A stretch of 64,000 nt of DNA from Meghimatium bilineatum. Lineage: Eukaryota > Mollusca > Gastropoda > Stylommatophora > Philomycidae. Below are positions 25,879 through 40,800 of the stretch, in pieces (the first letter of the stretch is position 1; the number at the start of each line of letters is the position of its first letter). The position numbers were made by a program, and so were the translations under genes. Under the pieces are notes generated by a model, which was given only the letters and a program-made list of their open reading frames with translations, was not told where the DNA came from and ran no database searches. Location: contig CM067311.1 in NCBI GenBank assembly GCA_034231615.1, positions 28,550,743 through 28,614,742 on the forward strand, written 5' to 3'.

Positions 25879-28800
25879 ATTATTAATATAATTTTTTCTT
25901 ATTTATGGTTATATTATATTGAATGTATAGGAGAGATACAAGTTGGTGAATGTCTCAGATTATATATCAGTGATTATATCATTGTTATAATCACTTTTAG
26001 TATACCAGAATCATGACTCGACCCCTCTCAATCTCACAACCAACCTTCACACATTCACCTCTCACCAGCAAATGAAAGTTCAAGAGCATTTATATTGTTT
26101 CTTGGCTGTTCTGGTTGATCACCGCCCCATGCTTCATCCACTGGGTTTTCATTAGTAGCCAGGAGTTCAAGTTTATGGGGCAATATCTTCAATTTTTGTG
26201 CAAGTGTGTTGAAAGAAGCTAAAAGGAGAAAATGCAAAGTGAAATCAAAATGGATTATACATACACAACTTCTTCTTCTTCTTTCCTTCCTCTTTTACCC
26301 TTTACGGGTGTCGAGGGGGATACAATGTTCTTGTTCTTGCTTTTCTGGCAGCTTCAGATAATGTTATTTGGTGTTCATATAATGTCTCTTTGATGGTGTT
26401 GATCCAGCGTACTCTAGGTCTACCCTTGGCTCTTCTTTCTGCTTCTCCTCTCTTCGTTTATGCTTTATAAACTAATGAATCACACAGCATTCTTTCCAGA
26501 TGACCAAACCATATACATACACAACAGTGGATATAAAAGTATTAGCCTGTTTAATCCAAACATAGGGGCCTAAGTTACAGAATGGTAATTTTATTCCCAG
26601 TTGTCAGGCCTACATTTCACACTTTTTAAGAATTCAGTGCAAATCTGCATTTTCTAGTATTTTCTACGACTGTATTCCTAGTTACACAATTGCTGCCATA
26701 ATTGGGCTCCGATCAATGATATCATTATTACCTTTGCAATGAGTGTTCTCTGAAGCAAAGATGGACATGGGGAACAAATTAAGATGTTTACCCACTACGC
26801 TGCAGTAGGGACATGACTGCTAACAAACATTTTTAGCTGGTGGGTTAAGAATAAACACCAGGTCAGTGTTCAGCCAGTGAAATAATCAAAAACATAAATA
26901 AGACGAACTGTGTTGGTTCCTTTTTTGGGAACATTTAATCTGTTTTACATTAATTTTATTTCATTTAAAATGTAAGCCTGACAACTGGAATTCAACCGTA
27001 TCCATTCTATACACATCTTATGTCCCCGTGGAGCATAGGATTTCAACAAACCTCCATATTTTACTAAGCTATTGCTACCAACTCTTTCAATATTCTACCA
27101 AGCTTTTGTGTCTCTGCATTTAATTCTTTTATCCAGGTATTTGTTGGTTTCCCGTTGATCTTTTTTACCTGTGGGTTCCAGAACACTGTCTGTCTTATAA
27201 TTATTCCTGTTGGCTTTCTGAATGTATGTGATATTCATCTTCAAAGCCATTTTATTAGTTCATCCTCCACTGGAGTTTGTTTGCATGAGTTTCGAGCAAG
27301 AGGTAGTTAAAGATACAAGTGAGAGGAAAATATCATGAGATGAACAGGATACACTGTAGCAGAGTGTACCACCAAGGCAAGGGACAGAAAATGGTAGGGG
27401 CTAGTTGCCGCAAACCTTCGATGAGGAAATGGCTCCCCAATGATGATAGTGATGAGTTCTCCGTGGTGATCTTATTAATAAAATGTAATTCTTTACTGGA
27501 GAAAGAATTATTTAAAAGGTATAAGGATTGATTTATTTGTACCTGGATTTTCTCATATTTAAGCCTATTATTCTAAATATGAATCATCATATAAATTATG
27601 TTCCATGAGATTGAAGTTGCCTCATTAATATTCTTATTATAAACTTTACAAATGTATGTCTATCTGACCTTAGAATACTATGCAATAGAAGGCTTTAATC
27701 TGAACATTACAAATATATTACAAATATATTACAACAATATTATAAGAGATATAATGTCAAACAATTCTATGGCTGAAAAGGTTAAAATGTCAAATAGCTC
27801 TCTGGTTTCAACAGGTACCCAGCTGAAAATGGATGTGTTTGGCCATTGGTGCAAATAAAACTAAAACGCAACGTATTTGCATTCTGTGCACTACATCTTG
27901 CTGGAAATCTAGTAGGACCATTTTCCTGCTACAAGACAGAACCAGTGGGAGTTTGAAAATGAATGCTGAAGATGAAGAAGAAGAAACAGCTACAATGTCA
28001 AATATTTCCATGGCGTGTCTTTGGAAATTAGTCCTGTTATGTTGTAAAAGAAGACTACAAGTTGACAAGTAAGGAAGATGATTGAACAATAGTTACATGT
28101 AGGTTCAAGTGCTTACTATGCGTGATTAATGTTCTGTCAACACCAATGTATGATCCAGTATTCTGAATTTCTTGATCAAGCCATTCTTCATAACTGGGTG
28201 TGTCAGCAAGACCTGCAATACATATAATTTAATACTGTTGTTGACAGTTGCATCTCTTCTTGTTGAATTTAATTCCAAGAATATTAATTTGTATGTTTTC
28301 TCTTCGTAAATCCTTACAGTTAATTATCACACACAGAAATTAATATGACACAAGAAAAAAAACAGCCATGAAACTGCATATATAACAATAGAAGAATATA
28401 GTAAAATGTATATTATTAAAATGTATATTCTTGATTAGTAAAATGTCTTGTTCATTTAATTGTATGACAGATGTTTTCAACAGTGTTCACGAGCATATGG
28501 CATAAAATGGAAAAATGCTCATGAGTGCTAACAATTTCTTGTACAACTAAAAAATAATTGTGTTAATATCCACAATTTGGAGAAAAGGAAGTATGTATGG
28601 TGCAATAAAGATGGTTATATGGCCAGTTTTCACATTCACTTTCAATTTCCTTTTCATTCTATCATGGTGCTAGTAAACTTAACATTACATAAGGGCGGTA
28701 CTCATCATCTGAAAAGGTTGGAACCCCTGATATATGACTTATTGGATGGTTTCTTCCATCTTCAATGCATTTATTTGATAGCTCATTCCATACATAAACA

Positions 28801-31800
28801 TGATATATCATGACTGAGAAACTCCCCTTTCTGGGCATATCCACGATACATCAGATTTATAGGCCTATGCCTAATATGCCATCTAAATTTGCTTCGTTTG
28901 GATCGTAAATTAATGAGTATTAACTTATTGAACTGTTTAAACTTTAGAAATCTGGCTAACAAAAGGAAACCCTCATACTACTGTATGAATAAACGCATGA
29001 CATATTTATTTCAAATTAAAATTTGAACAAGGTAGGTTCAACTTTCCTAAAACTAGTAAAACGGCTTCACTGTTCCACTAGCAAGAGAGTTCAAACATTT
29101 AGCAAATATCCTGCTTTATTATTCTTTGGGTTTTATAATTGGAGATTCGCCCATGTGTTGCCAGGGCCCGAAAAGGGAGCACAGAATAGCAACACTGTTT
29201 ACCTTCCACGCATGTTGTAAAAGGCGACTAAGGAGGTTATGGGATGGAGTTGGCTGTCCCATCCCATATAGGGTCAGTGACCCAAAGCCATGCTGAAGTC
29301 GGATGTGTCAGGCCGAAAGGTGCAGATATCACAGCAATGCTGTAAACCATGACACAACGCATTCCATTCTCCAGTCTACATCCTGCCAATCTGCATGAGT
29401 TTGAGAATGAACACAGAAAAAAAAATTGAAGATGTTATTTCAAGTGATGTGTCGGTAAACAACAGTGTTTTCGATTTTGACAGTGGAGACTTGTTGAAAA
29501 TCCTAAAAGAAATGTGCCTAGTCCTAAAACGGAAAGGCTTCTGCTATTGTTTCTGAAGAATCAGATAGGCTTAGTGACAGCAATGATAATCTTGCACTAT
29601 GTTATACAGAATATAGAGTTAGACCTAATGAAAATATTGAGTGGAATAAAGTTCAACTTTGGAAATCTAATACTTAGGAATATTGAAAGATCTAGGTTAG
29701 ACTATGATTTTTCTTGATTATAAGAGGCATAATACTCTATGTCTTTTCATAGTTTTTAGCTTTTTTTTTGTCTGAATGAAACCCCATTTCGACTTCAAGT
29801 AGCTGGCCTCAATTGGAATATACAAGTTTGAGATATATGTTTTTTTCCTTCAATCAATTATCCACTTTTGTTTGAATCTTGTCTTTCAACCAAATATTAG
29901 GTTGTCAAATATAACATAGACCATCTTATGATTGGTTGGTTACTGATCCAGCGGTCCATGGACTCATGCCCTTTGACCATATATGCATGTGTCTGTGAGC
30001 TGCTGTTTTGTTCCATATAATGTGTTCCATTTATCTGGCCCTGGAGGGAGAAGCATTTTCCTGATGCCATCCATCAAAAAGGTGATGGTCAACAGTTTCA
30101 TAGGGATGAGTGCACACCCGGCACCCTGGAGTGTGTTGTGGTTGTATTCTGTTCATGTGATTGCTAAGCTGTACATGTTGTGTGCACTGTCTGAAGATGA
30201 TATTCTGGTGTTTCCTTCCCAGGAGGATGATATTGTCTTTAGTTTGCTGTCATCTTATAAGATATTGTTTTTTCCAAACAAAAGGCCTACATTTAGAAGG
30301 ACTTGTCCTGCAAAATCTTTTTTTCCCATTCTTTCACAAACTATTGCCTTTTAGCAACATTAGGCTTGGAAAATAGTCCACTGGTTTACAGCTTGCCTGT
30401 GATACCTGAATTAAACCAATGGGGCTGCCTATGACTTACATCAAATTTTTTTACCTATATTAATAATAATTACTAATAATATTTTTTTCCCATCAATATA
30501 TGCGTGTAAGTTAAAAACATCTGTATTAGCAATAATTAATGAAAGTTAACACCACACACAAAACACACACCCCCGAAATTCATATAAATGCAGAAAATCC
30601 ATAAGTACTACTTGACACCTAATGGGCTGCAGTGGCTTATCCAAATGCAAAATAGTCTCTTGATATTTTTGGAGGTGATGTATTGCATCATATTTGCCTT
30701 CCACTTCCATTTCTTCTTCTTCTTCAGTGTTCATTCTCAAACTCCCACTGGATCTCTCTTGTAGCAGGACAATGGTCCAACCAGATCTCCAGCAGGATGT
30801 AGTCCAGAAAATAGAAATGCGTTGTTACCATTTTATTTGCACCAATGGCCCAACACATCCATCTTCTGTGGTCCACTTCCATTTGTTTCTTCCACTTTAT
30901 GTATATGTGTTCTTGATTATTGTTTTTGTTTCTCTGTAGGACAGTGTGTGTTGATCCATTGCTTGCAAATTTAAATTTGATTATATATCTTACAAAATAA
31001 CAAAATGTAGTATAACATTCTATCAGATTACAGTTATTTTAAAAGTATATATATCTTGTCAGTATTAATATTTGAGTAATAACTCAGAAGTGCATGGAGA
31101 AAAAAAATTAGGAAAAATTAATGCTTCTTTCTGTGACAAGTTATTTTATTTATAAGTATCATCTTCAGCTGCTTACACAATGCCATAATATAAATAACCA
31201 AATGGTCGGAGGGTGTCCCACAAAGTGGAGGGTGCCGCAGTAACCGAATGAACAAATAGTAAAGCAAAATGAATTAAACAGGTTACTGAAAACACTTACC
31301 TTGCCTATGAAGAAAAATATATTAAAAAGTATATATAAAAAAACATACAATAAAACTAAACAGGACAATTCTCCACGTATCGGCTCAAATGGAACAATTC
31401 CATTCCATCCGTCTTTGGCAGAAAAGCGTCTTCGACATAGTTAGATTGTTAGTTAGATATTATAAATGACATCGTTAGTTAGATATTATAAACACATTGA
31501 AGAATCCAGAGTGTTAGTTACAATGCCATAATACAACATATTGCTTTGAGGTTTCTTCAACAGAAGAGTTTCCACACTTATTTATTAGGAATCACTTGTA
31601 AGTATTTTTGAATCCCATTACTTAGAGTCAAGTCATTCTTAATTTGAAAGATTCTGTAAACAGGTGTTGTCTTCATATATACCATAGCATTAGAAAGAAA
31701 ATGTAATTGTGTTGTGGAAGATTTGTTTTTCGTTTAATCTTTATGTGTCAGGAATTTCTTGATTCTTGATTAGAAACTGGCTTCACAGCATGTGGGATAT

Positions 31801-34800
31801 TACCATAAGTGCTTTGCCCTCCGCTCCAGCAGCCATCCCAGTGTATGTAGACTTATAGTTCCGGTCAGGTGTTGATTGTGTGATCTTCGGGACTTTCCAA
31901 AAATATTTACTTTTTTTTTTCCCCCACCTCTGAATACTCCCATTTCTAACATTCTCTGTATGTGTACATTCTCAACCTCATTGACATCATCTGCATCTTG
32001 AAATGAATTTATTACTGCCTTTATTAAATCTGCTTTATCTCCTCTCAGCAATGTACCGTCTATCGCCGCATTGCCTGCCAATAAGTCGGCTCTCTCGTTT
32101 CCTCTGACCCCACCATGACCAGGGCAGTATATCCATGTAATGCTCTGAACAACTGTGAGTATTACCGAGTGTGTTGATGTATCAGTTATCAACCAATTAA
32201 GAGCTGCTGTAACTCCCTCTATTCCATCCTCATGCTCAATGTGACAGTAGAATATGCTGAAGATTTCTCAACCAACTTCACGCCATTTCTGTAGGCAACA
32301 AAACCCCAACCGCTTATATTTGTGTTTCTGCTAACGGAGCCATCTGTGTATATAATTATGTCTTGTGGTTTCGAGTGTAGTTCGGTGAGTTCGTGCACTG
32401 TATCCTGAGCTCTTACTACTGTCCATTTTCAACACGCTTTCTTCTTCAGCGTACATTCTCAAACTCCTGCTGAATTTCTCTTGTAGCAGGACCATGGTCC
32501 TACTATATTTTCAGCAGGATGTAGTCCAGAGAATGGAAATGCATTGTGTCGCCGTTTTATTTGCACCAATGGCCAGACACATCCGTCTTCGGCAGAAAAG
32601 CGTCTTTGACACACTTTATCTAGTTGTATTATTACTTTAGTCAGTGATTTCTTCTCAGTGTCTACCTCCACCCATTCACTACACTTTCCTTTTCTTGTCA
32701 GGAATTTCACAGATGTTACTTATTGATTAAATTGTAATATTTGCCCCTAGAACAAATGTGGTGTAATATATAACTCAGATATTATAAACACACTGAAGAT
32801 TCCAGAGTGTTAGTTACTAAACACAATAACAAAAAGAAAACTACACCAGTTTGGTCATATAAAAAGACACAACTGTTCAGAAAGACAAATAATGGAGGGA
32901 AGAGTACCTGTGAAGAGAAGAAAGGGCAGACCAAGAAGACGTTGGACTGGCGACATTAAAGATAACATGAATACGTTGCTAGATAATGCAAGCCGCATCA
33001 CCCAAGACAGAGAGGGGTTCAGAGAGTTCATTGGGAAGACAACATTCTGGAAGGAATACGTCACATGACAATATATAATATATTGATACATTGCGTATGG
33101 TCGTGAAGATAGAGAATTGGTCTCAGAATAGTTGGGAGTTTTATTCTGCTTAACAGTGCTTTTTTAAAATTTCTTTTTCATTGATATATTGCAAGTAAAA
33201 TTAGCACAGTGCAATAAAGCAAAAACTTATAGCTATATAAAAATATATATGTATATATGATACATGACTGGCAAATGTGACAAAATAATGTCATAACAGT
33301 CCAACTTTTGTAATGTTATTTGCAGAACCTAAAAAATAAATCTGTGTTATAATTTGCACATCTTCTGTGGCGTCACAGAAATGTCACTTGACAAGCAGAA
33401 CTAGCAGACAAGTCAATGCGAAACCACCATGGATAATGCAGTCGCAGATATCTGTTACACTAGCTAACACTATCCCTAACATCACCCATGAAACCACTCC
33501 CTCCCAACAACTACACATCATACTCCACAATGCTAGAACTCTAACACCAATTCGAACCCTTCTTCCCCTCCCCTCACAAATACTACAATAAGCTGTCTCC
33601 CCTCCAAGCTATATTTGTCAACTTTGCGCTAACAGTTTCATTTTTTATGAGCCTATGGTGTGTTCCATAAAAACTTGGTCACATCTCCCAGACATGATCT
33701 GCCCATGGATAAAGTTAACATTGATGGTGGGTTGTCAATTATTTTTACAGATCTGTGAAGGTTGCACCTCACCACTAACACACAATACTGATAGAAAAAT
33801 GGGTGATCAGGGGTAAGTGGAGAAAGTGTTCTCTTTGAAAAGTTAACATAATGAACATCTTATTGGAAGTGTGAGTTGGTATACCCTTAGATGTCTACTG
33901 GAATAAAGAGCAGAGGACTTATGGAAATGTCCAGTGTGTCATGATAGTGGATTCTATTCAGAAAGGCTCCGTAATTTTCTTTAATGTTGGTTTTGAATGC
34001 AGATCTGTCATGATAGACATATATTCCTTATTTTCTAGATATGCTTCTCACATCTGTATTTACTATTCCCTCTTTCTAGAACTAAACTGCATTATTACTC
34101 TTTTCTATGTTTTTATAATTTATTCTCACAATTACTATGTACACTCTGAACATAAAAATAAAATTGACCAATTAAAAAGTTTAGCTTTTCATCAAATGGA
34201 GTTGGAAACTATTTTTCATTGGTGAAAAGCTACTTCTAATTACAGATAATTTTCAGGCAAGCTTTTCTGAATACTTTAAACAGTTCAGAGCTTGTTGAAA
34301 TATATGCCCCTTTCCCTCTCCACAAATTTTAATATTTTTTTACAGTGTAAAACCAGTGAACCAAAAGTAACATTTGTATTCTCTTCCTATACTGTAGAGA
34401 GTGTGCACCTATTGATCTGTCCTGATAACAAATAACATTTTCAAGAATGTTGAAGCAAAGTACTTACCTTCTTTCATTAAAATCCAATTACAGTCCAATG
34501 TTTCTTCTGCTTCAAGAAAGTACCTGCCATCTGTCCAAAGAGCAGCTTTATTCTGAGTAACCACAGCTGTACCTGGGGAATGATAATTAAAATCATGCTT
34601 CCACGATGTTGCAAGACATATATTTTTTTATTTTAAATAACATTTTATTAAAGTTACCATTTTAATGAAGATACAGACATGCTGTACATGTCATTTAGTA
34701 TGAATGATAGATGTCCATCTGCAAAAAAACAGCTGCTATATTGAGAACTCCAGACTGGCTTCTGTAAAGATGTAAGACAGAAAAGTATTTTATTCATGTG

Positions 34801-37800
34801 CTTAAAACATTACTGACTCACTTCAATACAGATATAAATTTGTGGGAGAGATTGAAGCAAGAAAGGTATGACTGGTGTCACAGAATCATGATTGATACTG
34901 CTGATGCAGAAAACTTCAGACAATAACAACTCAATAGAAAATGCTAGAAGAAAAACAAGAGCTGCTCAATATCTTACAGACTCTTTCCACACACGTTCAG
35001 TGTCAAGGAAATTCCAGGCATCCATAGAACTTTCTTCTTTGCCATTCACTCATATGATGTCATTGATCTCTCTTATAAAGATTGAGGTCTGCATAGGACT
35101 CATTAGCCATATGATACACCAGACTAATTTTTGATTAGGAACAAACATCACTGCACAAGAGGTATTCCCATAAATGCTCTGCTTGCTATTCCATTATCCA
35201 TCTAAAAGTATATAAGCTCAGTATCACAGTCAGTTGTTGGTTGTGGGTTCTTCTGGTCTTTCCAGTGAGGATGTACTTTCTTTCTTTCCCCTGGTCACAC
35301 CCATTTATATCACTCCCTGAACATGTACATTGTCTTTTCAGCATCCTCTTCATAATTTGTATACTGTATCCATAACTGCTCTAATTAATTCAGCTTAGTC
35401 TTTTCTCATCACTTTACCATCCACTATAGCTTAACCCACCAATGTGTCAGCTCTATCGTTGCCTCAGACTCCCACATGACTAGGACCGTAGATTCATGTG
35501 ATGCTAGGAGTGTTGTTGAGAAGAGTGTTCCACATTTTTTTCTAATCTTGCATTTTCCTATCTTGCGCAGGATACTCTGAGAGTTTGAAAGAATCACTAT
35601 AGGTGTTGGTAGTTGTTTTGTCAGTCAAGTGAGAATTGCTGTTACTCCCTCTATCTCCATTCTCATGCTCAATGTTGTGGTGGGATAAGCTAAAGATTTT
35701 TCCACCACTCTCTTGCCATTTTTGTAGGCAATGAAGCCCCATCCACATCTATTTGTTTCTCTTTCTACTGAGCCATCTGTGTCAATAATTATATCATATC
35801 TATCTATATCCTCTACAGAACCGTTGTCCTCACTGCCACTCTACAAGCCTCTCAGTTCCTTGCAAACTGCCCAACCTCTTCTAGTGTAATGTTCAGAAGG
35901 TCTTTGATATCTGGTTTTCATTGTAGTCTTAATCTGCCTCTTATTCTTTTTCCTGAACTATTCTCTCCATTATTAATCTTTCTAAACCAATGTGTCTCTA
36001 TGTTTCCAAAAATATGTTTGCTTGAATTTTTTGATAGTTTTTGGAAGCCAGTCATCTTCTATGTCCATGTATTTGTGGACATCTGCACTTGTACATCTTT
36101 CTATCCATGATATTCTTAGGTTCTTTTTATACTATTTCATTTATAATGCCGATATTTTCTTTTCTATTTTGAATGTCATTGCCAATATCTCACAAACTAT
36201 ATGTTGCCTCTGGAAAAATATAGCTTCTTAATAGTTGTACCATTGTTTTTATGTTTGCCCCTAGCTATAGCTTTTTTCATCTCCAATGTTTTTGTAGGCC
36301 CATTGCAAATCTCTTATATCTTGTGTCTCTGAATATTGTTCTATAAACTCTTGTATCATTCCATCTGTCGTATACGCAGCTCATTCATGACACTCTCTTC
36401 CTAGCTTTATTACAAAATTTGTCAACAACCTTCTCTCTTTATTTACTTCCATCCTTTCACAGCCTCTTGCAGCTCGCAGACTCTGAATAGGGTACCTTCT
36501 GCTTCTGCCATCTAAAACACCACAATCATGTATATTATCACCCCATTTGAGCTTAAATGACCACTGTTGACTATACCAGATGAACAACATCAAATGAGTC
36601 ACTCTAATAGCTATGAACACAAATACTTTTAATAGCATGAAGAAGTATCTTGGATTCAAGGTCAATTGTCAGAGATTGATTTCCCAGAATGTTAGGGATA
36701 AAACAGATTGGAAAGACCTGGTTTGTTGTTACTTGCTATTTTCACAAAACCTTATGTTGTCGATCCACCCACACTGAACAAGGTTATATGATCCAGCCAC
36801 ACTGAACAGGGTTCTATGATCCAGCCACACTGAACAGGGTACTTTGATCAAGCCACATTGAACAGGGTACTTTGATCAAGCCACATTGAACAGGGTACTT
36901 TGATGCATGCTGTCTTTGCTAAATATACTAAAAATACACTGGTCTCTTATCAATCCAAACAAGCCTGTAGATTTAGGAGGGATGGGGGGGGGGGTTTAAA
37001 CCCCCTACCTACTTAGAAAATCAGAACATGACTTTTAGTCATAGGAATTTAGTCATTAGAGATTTAGTCAAAATGTGGGTACTATGGTGGGGCAAAGTTT
37101 AATATACAAATCTGAAGATGAATTATAGCAACACACACACCTGCTCCATACAACCTGCGAACAACACAACATGAAACTAAACACATCTAAAACAGAGACT
37201 ATGAAGATAAGCAGAACACCAGGACAGTTAAATGTATCTGTCAATGTACAAAACTACAGCAAATCTTGGGGTTTGGAAGCATCTTTCGAGATGATGGCAA
37301 ACTTGATAGAGAGATCAAAACAAGATGTCAGAACATCTATGGTTGACCCTTGACAAAGACACTAGTGAAGAGATAACAGCGTGTAAAATGTGATGTTTGA
37401 GGAAAGACATAACCAGAAGAGACTGACTGAGAACTGAAGATATCAGGAAAGAATTAAAGACCATCTGAAATCAAGACTACACAGAGAAGACAGCAAACCA
37501 GGTGGTTTGGCCACATCATGAGAATGGAACCAATGCAATCAGCCTTTCATGCATACAACACCAGAAGATGGTGCTACAAGGAACAAGGACCACTAAGAAC
37601 TAGATGGGTGGAGATAATTTAAAAAATCTTAAAGAGACAGGCTGACCATATCCAATGCCAAACAAATGGCAAAATACACAGACAACTCCAACTTCCCCTA
37701 CCCCACGAGGCTTACCAACACAAATGGAAATGACAATAGATAGATAGATTACACTGCTGTTGACACTACCAGTTTTATACACTGTTCTAAACCAGACACT

Positions 37801-40800
37801 CTGGATTTATATTTGTGCCCTTCACCACTAGTATTCATTTTTACTTAGGTTTCACATATGTTCTAGCTTTGAAGGTTAATCTATGACAGTTAAAAATGCT
37901 TGGTATAGAAATGCGATATAAAAGTATACAATTACAAAGTTGCAACGTTAGATACAGTTGGTCTACAGTAGTGTTTCCCAAATTTTTTACCATGCCCCAG
38001 TTAAGTCTTTCTAAAATTCTAATGCCTCCCTATGTAACATATACATATTTTTTTAATATTCAAAAATTGAATTATTCCCTAAATGAAGCCTAATTACAGC
38101 TTGTTTGAATTGCCCCCACCCTTGAACAATTAAATTATTCCCTGTGGGGCCCACAGTATTGTAGGGAAACACTGGTCTACAATGTAGAGTGATGAGCAAA
38201 AATATGGCCTGCTAGAACATTCTGGCCTGACAAACACATTTTTTTATATGTCCACCAGGCTGATCTAAAGTAGGCCTACTATATCTACTGTGTCAAGAGC
38301 TCTGAAAACACTACTTGGAGTTCCACAGTCACCACAGAAGGCAGATATCAGGGGATTGGCGCAAATAAAACCACTAAACAATGCATTTCCATTCTCTGGA
38401 CTATATCCTTCTGGAAATTTAATAGGACCATTGTCCTGTTCAAAAGACATCCAGTGGGAATTTGAGATGAAGCAAAAACTCCAGAGGACTTTCAGCTAAT
38501 TGTTTTGGTCCGTTAACCTACAAAAAAAACTCAGTCTGGTGTGCTGACCCAAAAATGATGCCACCTCTGGAACAAGTGGATAGAATGACTTTGGAACTGT
38601 TAAGTTTTTGTTCCAGTGGGAGGTATATCACTAGGGTTGGGGACACCTAATACAAAAACTTATGGTCTCAGTTTTAAATTCTGATAATCTTTTTTTAAAT
38701 GAAATTAAGGAAAATATCTGGAAATTAAGATTGGTCATGCCATCCCCTACATCAAGCAGGACCGCAGTCCATTCCAAGCAGGCACTGGTGCTGAAGTTGA
38801 AGATGCCAGGCTGAGAGGCGTACTAGCAGCCATGATATCACGCAACACTAGATAACATGTCTTCACAACATTTTAAAAATCCTATTCATCGCTACTTAAA
38901 CCTCTGAGTGTATTCAAGAGTTTTCTTCAGCATTTGTTTTCACACTCTTACATGTTTGACTCATTAGTACTTTCTGTTTTGCTATATGCTTGTGAGAGTT
39001 GGACACTCACTGCAGACATGGAGAGACGACTATAAGCTTTTTCAAATACAAATGTTACAAACAAATTCTATGAATTTCTTATAGAGAACATAAGACAAAT
39101 GTGTACATAAGAAATAAAATAGAGATGTATGCAGGTCTACAAGAACCATTGCTCTTTTAATAGTGAAATGCCTGTGTGTTGCCGGGGCACAAGGGGAAGC
39201 AAAGAATAACAACACTGTTTACCTTCCACGCATGTCGTAAAAGGCAACTAAGGAGGTTATAGGATGGAGTTGGCTGTCCCATCCCATATAGGGCCAGTGA
39301 CCCAAAGCCATGCTGAAGTCGGATGTGTCAGTCTGAAAGGCGCAGATATCGCAGCAATGCTGTAAACCATGACACAACGCATTCCGTTCTCCGGACTACA
39401 TTCTGATAATCTGCAGGAGTTTGAGAATGAACGCAGAAGAAAAAGAATAGTGAAACGACGAAAACTAGCATGGTTTGCATATGTATGTAGACATGCTTCC
39501 TTGTCAAAAGCATTACTGCAGAGAAACTTCGACGGAAGTGGGGGTGAAGCAGAGGAGGGCAAAAAAAGACATGGACAGACATCAAGGAATGGACAGGACA
39601 TAATTTTTCCTCAATCATCCACATTGTTGAAGATAGAAACATCTGGAGGACTCTGTGTGCTGAAGCATCCAATGTGGTGCCTCTACGTATGTGATGAATT
39701 ACGGGTTTATAGATAGAATCGATAGATGTTAGTAGCATGTATTATGGAGAACAGAATGTGTTATGTTGTGATTTACAAATATTTGTTGAAATAGTTGCTT
39801 CCTTAGGGCGAGCACATCCAATTTCAACATATCACAGCTTACTCACTTTGACCTTATGGGGAATATGATAGCCAACCCCTTTATTCAAATCCTATCATAT
39901 TTAACCCACAGCAACTATCAGTCAGCACAACTATTTTCTCAAACTATCACAAAATAGATCAGCAATTTTAACTAAAAAGAGCAAAAAAGAATTATGTTTC
40001 TGGAGTAAATGAGGTAATGCATAAAAGGTCACATTATTTGTGCAGCATGGCCGTAACATGATCTCTTAGAGGAAGGGGGTGTAGCTATAAAAAGGGGGGG
40101 GGGGGAACATTCACGTGTTTTAGAATGTCAGATTGTCTTTTTTATGTGAAATTTGATTACATTTTTGTGAAATATCACTACAGGAGGGGTTTATTTGGGG
40201 TTTTTTTTATTTGCTGTTGGCCAAGTTCCTAATGTTAAAAGTCATATTCCGATTTGCTGGCTTGGAGTGGGGGTGTTTAAATACTTCAAACCCCCTCCAC
40301 TTATCTACAAGCATGCTTGTGCTGACATCTGAAGAATAGCATGTATATCATCTTACCAGCTGATCCTTGAAAGCCAGTGATGTATGCACGTCTCTGATCA
40401 TGGGCTGTAGGATACTCACTCTAGATAGAGAAAAACTTTGATATTTATAGTGGAATCCCGTTATAACAACTTGGTCCGGACAGACAAAATATGAATGCAC
40501 CATCAGAAATTCACTATATACAGTACAAACAATTTAGAATAAATATAACTGGGGATTTTGAAAAGTGTTGTTATATAGGGTAATTTGTTATAAAAGAATG
40601 CATTATAGAGGGATTCCTCTGTATTTAAAAATTGGTAGTGTTTCCTATTAAGGACGTAACCGCCAGCCCAGCATTTTTTAGCTGTAGTGATTTTTTATAC
40701 AATATAAGTATGTTCAGTAGTTTGCTATTGCCTTCTGAACTGTCCAAATGCACAATTGCCTTTGGCGGGATTCAAATCCGGTACCTTGGCTGCTACAGAT

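Noticed and set aside
38745-38860. SINE-A-like words
   Set aside because: Too few words in too irregular an order to call a copy.
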